The notes under the pieces were generated by a model, which saw nothing but the letters and a program-made list of their open reading frames with translations, was not told where the DNA came from and did no database searches. This document shows positions 1 through 6,064 of a stretch of 64,000 nucleotides of DNA, piece by piece (the first letter of the stretch is position 1; each line of letters opens with the position of its first letter). The stretch covers positions 1,167,501-1,231,500 of the forward strand of contig NZ_CP135162.1 of assembly GCF_001940165.2 (NCBI RefSeq), read 5' to 3'. Both the position numbers and the translations under genes were made by a program. Source of the stretch: Roseburia sp. 831b (GTDB taxonomy: Bacteria; Bacillota; Clostridia; Lachnospirales; Lachnospiraceae).

Positions 1-340
1 GAAAACAACTCCAAAGATTACACCAATTCGTGGTTCAAAGAAACAGGGGGCTAATATGGGAGTTTGTGTCATTAAACCAACATCTGTCGAAGATGCAAGA
101 GAGATTACAGAGACACTGTTATCAAATCGTACAGTTATTTTAAATATGGAAGGATTGAATGTTGATATCGCACAAAGAATCATTGATTTCACATCAGGTT
201 CCTGCTTTGCCATCAGCGGTAATTTACAGAAGATTTCCAATTATATCTTCATTATTACACCGTCTTCCGTCGATGTATCCGGTGATTTACAGAGCATTAT
301 TGATTCTTTTGATATTCCAGGCACTTCAACAGAATTTTAA
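1..340 (+). CDS. sepF: Cell division protein SepF (5' end outside window)
   Basis: SepF is a cytosolic, membrane-binding protein that bundles FtsZ and tethers the Z-ring. The reading frame is open from the first bases of the window (frame starting at base 2, KTTPKITPI...) into the conserved globular domain, so the membrane-binding N-terminus lies outside. The visible part shows the family core: a VCVIKPTSVEDA start, a dimerisation strand region with RTVILNMEGL, then AQRIIDFTSGSCFA and a C-terminal ITPSSVDVSGD. The ATG at position 56 is an internal Met, not the start. It is followed after 2 bp by ylmH, the usual sepF-ylmH order of Firmicute division clusters. Confidence 0.93.
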   Translation, partial: KTTPKITPIRGSKKQGANMGVCVIKPTSVEDAREITETLLSNRTVILNMEGLNVDIAQRIIDFTSGSCFAISGNLQKISNYIFIITPSSVDVSGDLQSIIDSFDIPGTSTEF

Positions 341-342
341 TT

Positions 343-1092
343 ATGAACGAACAGGATTTATGTAAAAAAAGACTAATTGACCTGTCCAAACAGGCAAATC
401 GAAAGGGAATCGTTTTATTTAGCGATTTCCTTAATTTAAATGAGCAGACTATCTACCATCAATGTCAGAATTTATTGGAAACCAAGACCCAATCCTTTGG
501 TGGAAGAGATTTTTGTGAGCGTCAGATGATAGCGTTTATCCCTGATGCTCTTTATTATGAATGGGATTATCCGATTGCGTGCCTGAAAGCAACGCCGAAT
601 TATCCCAAATTTGCCGATAAACTGACACATCGCGATGTCTTAGGAGCATTGATGAATCTTGGAATCGACCGCTCCAAACTAGGCGACATTTTTGTGAGTG
701 AACAGGCGTATTACTTTTTCTGTGAGGAAAGTCTGGTTCCGTTTTTTACAGAGAACTTAGGAATGATTCGGCACACCGTGGTATCGGTAGCGCCGGTAGA
801 TGCCGCTGATATCGATTTTTTGCAAAAGTTCGAGGAGAAGAGTGGGATTGTGACTTCCAACCGTCTAGACAGCATTCTAGCCAGTGTTTATAAATTATCG
901 CGCTCTAAGGCCAGCGATTTGATTCAGGCAGAGAAAGTGTTTGTAAACGGAAGAAATATTGTATCAAATACCTATTTTTGTAAAGAAGGGGATATTGTCT
1001 CGGTAAGAGGCATGGGTCGTTTTGTCTATGTCAAAGCATCTGGTGAAACACAAAAAGGCCGCATCCGTTTTCAGTATAAACAATACTTATAA
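343..1092 (+). CDS. ylmH: YlmH-type S4-domain RNA-binding protein
   Basis: A 249-aa protein of the YlmH family, found next to sepF in Firmicute division clusters; YlmH homologues bind stalled ribosomal subunits and have been linked to ribosome quality control. The N-terminal two thirds is the YlmH-specific region. An S4 RNA-binding domain occupies about residues 180-240 (RLDSILASVYKLSRSKASDLI, then VFVNGRNI and a GDIVSVRGMGRF turn). It starts 2 bp after sepF, implying translational coupling. The same window also encodes RqcH, the partner factor in alanine-tailing quality control; that functional link is inference. Confidence 0.9.
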   Translation: MNEQDLCKKRLIDLSKQANRKGIVLFSDFLNLNEQTIYHQCQNLLETKTQSFGGRDFCERQMIAFIPDALYYEWDYPIACLKATPNYPKFADKLTHRDVLGALMNLGIDRSKLGDIFVSEQAYYFFCEESLVPFFTENLGMIRHTVVSVAPVDAADIDFLQKFEEKSGIVTSNRLDSILASVYKLSRSKASDLIQAEKVFVNGRNIVSNTYFCKEGDIVSVRGMGRFVYVKASGETQKGRIRFQYKQYL

Positions 1093-1107
1093 AAGGAGAC
1101 TTATCTT

Positions 1108-2202
1108 ATGGCAAAAACATTACCTGTTACCTTAAATGGTTTCTGGATTTATGACATTATGTTAGAACATGATTTTCATTCCTTTGCTGCGCAATGGGAA
1201 AAGTTGTACGGCAATACAACCACACGAAAAGTATGCATTGTATCTGACACCAATGTAGCACCTCTTTATTTAGAGGAGTTGAAACAAACTTTAAAAGACT
1301 GCAATGTCACCGTTTTCTCCCATGTATTTGAAGCCGGAGAACAGAGTAAAAATCTGGATACCGTTCAAAAGTTATATGAAGATTTAATTTTAAATCACTT
1401 TGACCGTCACGACGTTTTAATTGCACTTGGCGGTGGTGTAGTTGGCGATTTGACTGGTTTTAGTGCGGCAACCTATTTAAGAGGAATTGATTTCATTCAG
1501 GTTCCGACCTCCCTGCTTTCCCAGGTGGACAGCAGCATCGGTGGTAAGACCGGTGTGGACTTTAAACAGTACAAAAATATGGTGGGTGCTTTTTATATGC
1601 CAAAACTTGTCTACATGAACCTTTCAATGCTAAACACACTTCCGAAAAAGCAGTTAATATCAGGGATGGGCGAAATATTAAAACATGGTTTAATAAAAGA
1701 CGAGTCTTATTTTTCCTGGTTAAAAGACCACAAATCAGAAATCAAAGACCTTTCCGATGACGTGATTGAAAAGATGGTCGAAAGATCCTGTGAAATTAAG
1801 CGTGCTGTGGTCGAACGCGACGCAAAAGAGCAGGGAGAGCGTGCCTTATTAAACTTTGGACACACCATCGGTCATGCAATTGAAAAACTATCAGATTTTT
1901 CCCTTTATCATGGAGAGTGTGTTGGTGTTGGCTGTATCGCAGCCTCTTATTTGTCAATGAAATGCGGTTACATTAACGAACATGATTTCCAATCCATTGA
2001 ACAGGCTTTCCGCGATTTTGGTTTTGCAACAAGAGTGCATGGTTATGATGCAAAAGAGATACTTGCCACTACCAAATCAGACAAAAAGATGGTGGGTTCC
2101 AAAATCAATTTTGTTCTCTTACAGAAAATCGGAAATGCTTTTCTTACCAAAGAATTGACGGATGAACAGATTCTATCCGCCATTGAATACGTGATAGAAT
2201 AG
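1108..2202 (+). CDS. aroB: 3-dehydroquinate synthase
   Basis: Second step of the shikimate pathway: converts DAHP to 3-dehydroquinate using NAD and a divalent metal. The 364-aa length is typical. Seen: the NAD-binding GGGVVGDLTGF segment, QVPTSLLSQVDSSIGGKTGV, the metal/substrate region GMGEILKHGLI, and the histidine-rich NFGHTIGHAIE and YHGECV motifs that carry metal ligands. An AAAAGGAGA ribosome site lies just upstream of the ATG. It sits between ylmH and lspA with a 15-bp gap before it; no other shikimate gene is in the window. Confidence 0.95.
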   Translation: MAKTLPVTLNGFWIYDIMLEHDFHSFAAQWEKLYGNTTTRKVCIVSDTNVAPLYLEELKQTLKDCNVTVFSHVFEAGEQSKNLDTVQKLYEDLILNHFDRHDVLIALGGGVVGDLTGFSAATYLRGIDFIQVPTSLLSQVDSSIGGKTGVDFKQYKNMVGAFYMPKLVYMNLSMLNTLPKKQLISGMGEILKHGLIKDESYFSWLKDHKSEIKDLSDDVIEKMVERSCEIKRAVVERDAKEQGERALLNFGHTIGHAIEKLSDFSLYHGECVGVGCIAASYLSMKCGYINEHDFQSIEQAFRDFGFATRVHGYDAKEILATTKSDKKMVGSKINFVLLQKIGNAFLTKELTDEQILSAIEYVIE

Positions 2203-2264
2203 GTTGAAATTTCAAATGTTTTTGCAAAAATTATATTATGATTTAACTTTTGGAGGTGATTAGA

Positions 2265-2798
2265 ATGTCAGAATCCATACAGACATACAACTGGAAAAAA
2301 AGAGCACTTCTTGGTTCCCTTAGTTGTGTTTTTCTTGTTTTTTTAGACCAGCTTACAAAATTTTTTGCACAGAAATCACTCATGGGAAAGGAACCTTTTG
2401 TTCTTATTAAGGATGTTTTTGAGCTGCAATATTTAGAAAACCAGGGTGCAGCATTTGGCGTCATGCAAGGGAAAAAGACATTTTTTGTAATCTTTACCGT
2501 TATTGTGTTGCTTCTTTTGGCTGCTCTTTATTTTAAAATACCTGCCCAGAAAAGGTTTCGACCGGTTTTATGGATTTTAGTGTTATTTTATGCAGGTGCA
2601 ATCGGTAATTTTATCGACCGCGTCCGTTTGAATTATGTCGTTGATTTCTTCTATTTTAAATTAATCAATTTCCCAATTTTTAATGTGGCGGATATCTATG
2701 TAACCGTTGCGGCATTTTTTGTTATTGTACTTGGTCTTTTTTACTATAAGGAAGAAGATTACGAAGCAATTTTTCCAGCTAAGAAAAAAGCAGATTAA
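2265..2798 (+). CDS. lspA: Lipoprotein signal peptidase (signal peptidase II)
   Basis: Membrane aspartyl protease that removes the signal peptide from diacylglyceryl-prolipoproteins. About 177 aa with four hydrophobic segments. Family motifs are present: LDQLTK near the N-terminus, LENQGAAFG, and the two catalytic-Asp blocks NFIDRVR...VVDFF and FNVADIYV. The ATG at 2265 is chosen because GGAGGTGAT (2252-2260) sits 4 nt upstream; the upstream in-frame TTG at 2250 overlaps that site. The lysine-rich C-terminus runs into a tandem repeat that starts in the last codons. Confidence 0.93.
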   Translation: MSESIQTYNWKKRALLGSLSCVFLVFLDQLTKFFAQKSLMGKEPFVLIKDVFELQYLENQGAAFGVMQGKKTFFVIFTVIVLLLLAALYFKIPAQKRFRPVLWILVLFYAGAIGNFIDRVRLNYVVDFFYFKLINFPIFNVADIYVTVAAFFVIVLGLFYYKEEDYEAIFPAKKKAD

Positions 2799-2934
2799 AT
2801 TTAAAGAATTACAGACGATAGAAGAAAACAGATAGAGTTTAAAGAATTACAGACGATAGAAAAAAGCAGATTTAATTTAAAGGATATACAGACGATAGAA
2901 GAAAGCAGATTTAATTTAAAGGATATACTGATAT
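2782..2934 (+). repeat. Tandem 38-39 bp repeat, about four copies, between lspA and rluD
   Basis: Four adjacent copies of a unit built around GCAGATTTAATTTAAAGGA and ACAGACGATAGAA. CAGAT recurs at 2791, 2829, 2867 and 2906 (steps 38, 38, 39); ACAGACGATA recurs at 2811, 2850 and 2888. The first copy includes the last codons and stop of lspA and the last ends at the rluD ATG. Each unit contains AAAGAAT or AAAGGAT, and only the last AAAGGA lies at ribosome-site distance from the rluD start. This looks like recent slippage or duplication. Confidence 0.9.
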
Positions 2935-3849
2935 ATGAAAAAAGAAGTTTTTGAGGTAGACAGTTCTTGCGAAGAGGAACGCCTGGATAAATATTTAAGT
3001 CTTATTTTTCCGGAACAGTCCCGTTCTTTTTTTCAAAAGTTAATCAAGGACGGGCAGATTCGTGTCAATGAGAAGACGGAAAAAGCAAACTACCGGCTAA
3101 AGACACAGGACTTGATTGAAGTTTCAATTCCAGAGGCTGTTGAAACTCCTATTTTACCAGAAAATATTCCGTTGGATATTTTATACGAGGATGACGATTT
3201 ATTGATTGTGAACAAGCCAAAGGGCATGGTCGTACATCCATCTGCAGGGCATTATACCGGCACGCTTGTGAATGCCATTATGTATCACTGCAAAGACAGC
3301 TTGTCCGGCATCAACGGTGAAATTCGCCCGGGAATTGTACATCGAATTGACATGGATACCACCGGCTCTTTGATTGTGTGTAAAAATGATGAGAGCCATG
3401 TTTTTGTGGCGGAACAGATAAAGGAACATTCTGTGGTGCGCAAGTATCGTGGCATTGTATGCGGTCATGTAAAAGAAGAGGAAGGCACCATTCATGCTCC
3501 GATAGGCAGACACTCGGTTGAGCGCAAGAAAATGGCAATCAATGAAAAAAATGGAAAAGATGCCATTACCCACTACCGTGTGTTAGAGCATTTTGCAAAT
3601 TATACCTACATGGAATTCCAGCTTGAGACCGGACGAACGCACCAGATTCGCGTCCATATGGCAAGCATCGGACACCCTTTGTTGGGTGACACCTTATATT
3701 CGAGTGGCAAAAGTCCATATAAATTGCAAGGGCAGACGCTGCATGCGATGACGATTGGTTTTATCCATCCACGTACCAAGGAGTATTTAGAAGTATCCGC
3801 ACCGTTACCGGAATATTTTGAAAAAATTTTGCGCGATTTACGCTCTTAA
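2935..3849 (+). CDS. RluA-family 23S rRNA pseudouridine synthase (RluD-like)
   Basis: A 304-aa RNA pseudouridine synthase: N-terminal S4 domain (about residues 12-75, EERLDKYLSLIFPEQSRSF) followed by the RluA catalytic domain. The catalytic Asp lies in HRIDMDTTGSLIV; the RTHQIRVHMASIGHPLLGD motif is intact. By analogy with the homologue next to lspA in other Firmicutes it probably modifies the helix 69 region of 23S rRNA, but the site is inferred. The ATG directly follows the tandem repeat, with AAAGGA (2919-2924) as a modest ribosome site. A strong terminator follows. Confidence 0.92.
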   Translation: MKKEVFEVDSSCEEERLDKYLSLIFPEQSRSFFQKLIKDGQIRVNEKTEKANYRLKTQDLIEVSIPEAVETPILPENIPLDILYEDDDLLIVNKPKGMVVHPSAGHYTGTLVNAIMYHCKDSLSGINGEIRPGIVHRIDMDTTGSLIVCKNDESHVFVAEQIKEHSVVRKYRGIVCGHVKEEEGTIHAPIGRHSVERKKMAINEKNGKDAITHYRVLEHFANYTYMEFQLETGRTHQIRVHMASIGHPLLGDTLYSSGKSPYKLQGQTLHAMTIGFIHPRTKEYLEVSAPLPEYFEKILRDLRS

Positions 3850-3863
3850 TAGAAAGACAAGAG

Positions 3864-3900
3864 AGGAATTATTTGAAAATTTTCAAATAATTCCTTTTTA
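3864..3900 (+). terminator. Intrinsic terminator after rluD
   Basis: A perfect stem AGGAATTATTTGAAAA (3864-3879) pairs with its complement immediately following (3880-3895), running into TTTTT. It closes the sepF-to-rluD block. Confidence 0.9.
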
Positions 3901-3917
3901 TTTTCGGGAAAATATAT

Positions 3918-3923
3918 TATAAT
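3918..3923 (+). promoter_or_regulatory. Putative -10 box for the cytidylate-kinase-like gene
   Basis: TATAAT lies 62 bp upstream of the ATG at 3986 and just after a terminator, as expected for a new transcription unit. No good -35 is seen at 17 bp (only T-rich sequence), so the call rests on the -10 and position. Confidence 0.45.
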
Positions 3924-3985
3924 AAAGGTAGAAAAGTTAAATAAATTAGATTTTTATTTAACGAAACAGGAAAGGCGGGATTTAT

Positions 3986-4615
3986 ATGGGCAACAAAATT
4001 TATACCATTGGTCGTGAATTTGGAAGTGGAGGAAAAGAAGTAGGAGAAAAATTAGCTGCAAGGCTTGGAATTAAATTATATGATAAAGAATTGCTTCAGC
4101 AGGCTGCAAAAGACAGCGGTTTTTGCGAAGAAATTTTTGAAAATCATGACGAACGTCCAACAAACAGTTTCCTTTATTCTTTGGTAATGGATACATATTC
4201 TGTAAGTGGTTATTCTTCAGCACCATTTTTAGATATGCCACTCAATCATAAAGTATTTTTGGCACAGTTCGATACCATCAAGAAAATTGCAGAAAGAGAA
4301 TCCTGCGTTATCGTCGGAAGATGTGCTGACTATGCATTAGCTGAGAATCCAGATTGTATCAATATCTTTATCCATGCTGATATGGATTTTCGAATCAAAC
4401 GTGTCACCAAGGATTTAGATATTACAGAAAATAAAGCCAAAGATTATATCCAGAAACAGGATAAACAGCGTGCAAGCTATTATAACTACTATACAAGCAA
4501 GAAATGGGGAGATTCTAAGAGTTATCATCTAACCTTAGATAACAGCAAACTCGGTTCCGATAACTGTGTCGAAATGATTCTTCGTTTCCGTGAGCTGATG
4601 GATGCATCCAAATAA
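3986..4615 (+). CDS. Cytidylate kinase-like P-loop protein
   Basis: A 209-aa protein of the cytidylate-kinase-like family common in Clostridia. The N-terminus IYTIGREFGSGGKEVGEKLA is a P-loop variant, followed by LYDKELLQQAA. VIVGRCADYAL and the lid-like stretch FRIKRVTKDLDITENKAKDYIQKQDKQR resemble nucleoside monophosphate kinases. True Cmk proteins have a CMP-binding insert that I do not recognise here, so the substrate is unknown. It has its own -10 region and no operon partner; an imperfect hairpin follows. Confidence 0.8.
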   Translation: MGNKIYTIGREFGSGGKEVGEKLAARLGIKLYDKELLQQAAKDSGFCEEIFENHDERPTNSFLYSLVMDTYSVSGYSSAPFLDMPLNHKVFLAQFDTIKKIAERESCVIVGRCADYALAENPDCINIFIHADMDFRIKRVTKDLDITENKAKDYIQKQDKQRASYYNYYTSKKWGDSKSYHLTLDNSKLGSDNCVEMILRFRELMDASK

Positions 4616-4683
4616 CGAATATATCGGAATTGATAAACAAATCTGGAATTAGAGATTACGGAACTGTTTATTGAAAATTACAT

Positions 4684-4734
4684 TAGACACCGCATTCTGG
4701 CAATGACATTGGGAATTGCTGGGTGCGGTGTCTA
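4684..4734 (+). terminator. Long imperfect hairpin after the cytidylate-kinase-like gene
   Basis: TAGACACCGCA (4684-4694) pairs with TGCGGTGTCTA (4724-4734); inside, GCAAT pairs with ATTGC, extended by G-T wobbles. The 3' flank is TATATATTT rather than a T-run, so termination is plausible but not certain. Confidence 0.5.
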
Positions 4735-5040
4735 TATATTTATATATTTGTTTGTTTCATTTGTTATGTCATCGGGTCATAGGTGTTGTCTGTTTGTCTG
4801 TTGCAATGCAACTATTCGTTAAACTTGTGTTTTGCGAATAAGTATATATCTAGCACAACCACTCTGATACCCTCTGTAACTTAACATTTTTCAACTTAAT
4901 AAAATCTAAAATATATAATTAAGTACAACATTCTAACACTAAATGCCAAAAAATTTGGATGTTGCATTTACTTGGATTATATTATTTTTAAAGTATATTC
5001 GGATTGATATGTGTCAAATAATTCAGAAGGGAGAAATCTG

Positions 5041-5137
5041 TATGAAACATATGACATTAAATGACCGTATCTCAATCCAAGAAGGTCTTGATAACGGATA
5101 CGCAATCAGAACTATTACGCCAGAGCCTAGACTTTAA
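5041..5137 (+). pseudogene. Truncated IS30-family transposase N-terminus
   Basis: From the ATG at 5041 the translation MKHMTLNDRISIQEGLDNG matches the start of IS30-family transposases (a T-L-x-D-R-x-x-I-Q-x-x-L helix that opens the N-terminal HTH region). After about 24 residues the similarity stops and the frame ends at 5137, so HTH and DDE domains are lost. A GAAGGGAG ribosome site precedes the ATG. GTTGCATTTA at 4961-4970 resembles an IS30 end but I cannot define the boundary. Confidence 0.6.
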
Positions 5138-5167
5138 ATATTCCATAATTTAGATTCTTATTCAAAG

Positions 5168-5211
5168 AAAAGGGCGTACAAAGCTCGAAGTGTCATCATA
5201 CGCCCTTTTTT
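5168..5211. terminator. Terminator-like hairpin with GGGCGT arms
   Basis: AAAAGGGCGTA (5168-5178) pairs perfectly with TACGCCCTTTT (5199-5209) around a 20-nt loop and runs into a T-tract. It has the form of an intrinsic terminator on the plus strand, yet only the IS30 remnant lies directly upstream. Confidence 0.65.
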
Positions 5212-5242
5212 CAAGAAAATCAGGCACCAAAAAAGACGAAAT

Positions 5243-5309
5243 GGGCGTGGAGATTAATGAGGCATCCCCTACGCCCCAGGTTTCGCGAAACCTGGGGCGT
5301 AGGAGGGAT
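5243..5309. repeat. Perfect 36-bp palindrome with an alternative pairing arm
   Basis: Positions 5268-5303 are an exact palindrome centred on TTTCG/CGAAA, with arms CCTACGCCCC and GGGGCGTAGG and no unpaired loop. ATCCC and GGGAT extend it with one bulge. An upstream GGGCGT at 5243-5248 could pair with the same ACGCCC (5271-5276), giving a mutually exclusive second hairpin. Confidence 0.85.
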
Positions 5310-5360
5310 ATTTTGTATCTGTACTATCCAATGTAAGCAAATCTGAAAGGAAAAAGAGAC

Positions 5361-5405
5361 GAAAATGGGCGTCAGGAATGAAATATATTCTCAGACGCCC
5401 ATTTC
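5361..5405. repeat. Third GGGCGTC/GACGCCC hairpin
   Basis: GAAAATGGGCGTC (5361-5373) pairs with GACGCCCATTTC (5394-5405) with one extra A on the left; GAAT/ATTC can pair inside. GACGAAAATGGGCGT here also repeats GACGAAATGGGCGT near 5235-5248 directly. It lies 26 bp past the dtd stop and could act as its terminator on the minus strand (ends ATTTTCG). Confidence 0.7.
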
Positions 5406-5430
5406 ATATGAATTTCTATAAGGAACCTAT

Positions 5431-5880
5431 TTACATAATCTCATCCGAATCCAACAATATGGTAAACGGACCGTCATTCAAAAGCTGTATTTTCATATCA
5501 GCGCCAAAAATTCCGGTCTGTACATTGGAAATCTCATTTTTGCAAAGGTCAATCATGTATTCATATAATTCATTTGCATGATCTGGTTTGCCGGCTTTGG
5601 TAAAAGAAGGACGATTTCCTTTTTTGCAGTCCGCATAAAGTGTGAATTGTGAAATTAATAACAAACTCCCGTTCACATCTTTTAAGGAAAGATTTGTCTT
5701 GCCATTCTCATCCTCAAAAATACGCATTCCCAATAATTTTTTGGTCATTTTATCTGCGATTTCTTTGGTATCGGTATCAGATACCCCAATAAAAACAAGA
5801 AAACCTTTTTCAATTTCTCCTGTTACCCTTCCATCCACTGTGCAGGACGCATTTGTTACTCTCTGAATTACATATCTCAT
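5431..5880 (-). CDS. dtd: D-aminoacyl-tRNA deacylase
   Basis: Hydrolyses D-amino acids (and glycine) mischarged on tRNA. 149 aa, the family length. Starts MRYVIQRVTNASC; the active-site segments SQFTLYAD and the Gly-cisPro-containing NDGPFTILLDS are both present, as is TKAGKPDHANELY. It is a single-gene unit on the minus strand, with a GAGGAG ribosome site just upstream of the ATG and AT-rich sequence containing TATAAT further up. Confidence 0.95.
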   Translation of the reverse strand: MRYVIQRVTNASCTVDGRVTGEIEKGFLVFIGVSDTDTKEIADKMTKKLLGMRIFEDENGKTNLSLKDVNGSLLLISQFTLYADCKKGNRPSFTKAGKPDHANELYEYMIDLCKNEISNVQTGIFGADMKIQLLNDGPFTILLDSDEIM

Positions 5881-6006
5881 GTTAATCTCCTCTTCTTATT
5901 ATAACGTAATAGTAAAGATTATAGACCTTCTCCAAGGTCTGTCTGTTTACTGCTCGACATTTTTGGATTGCTTATTTTTCCAATCACCTGTCAAATGGTT
6001 CTACAT

Positions 6007-6050
6007 AATAGCAATTTGTCTCAAAATTAAAAATGAGACAGATTGCTATT
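6007..6050. terminator. 17-bp hairpin downstream of the ABC-F gene
   Basis: AATAGCAATTTGTCTCA (6007-6023) pairs with TGAGACAGATTGCTATT (6034-6050), with one wobble and a 10-nt A/T loop. It lies 15 bp past the ABC-F stop on the minus strand. There is no clear T-run on either side. Confidence 0.55.
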
Positions 6051-6064
6051 GTTCACAAAACATT

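Larger units (their letters stand above)
4616..5430. other. Gene-poor island with IS remnant and hairpins
   Basis: About 815 bp without an intact gene, between the cytidylate-kinase-like gene (plus) and dtd (minus). It holds an imperfect hairpin (4684-4734), AT-rich unassigned sequence (4740-4940), a decayed IS30-type transposase start (5041-5137), and three strong inverted repeats all built on GGGCGT/ACGCCC (5168-5211, 5243-5309, 5361-5405). The stretch looks like a site of repeated mobile-element insertion and decay. Confidence 0.75.

Noticed and set aside
3199..3573. 124-aa minus-strand ORF within rluD
   Set aside because: Lies entirely antisense to a well-conserved gene with no ribosome site.
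4943..5137. A 64-aa complete gene
   Set aside because: Only the last about 31 residues resemble a protein family (IS30 N-terminus); upstream residues are unrelated AT-rich translation.
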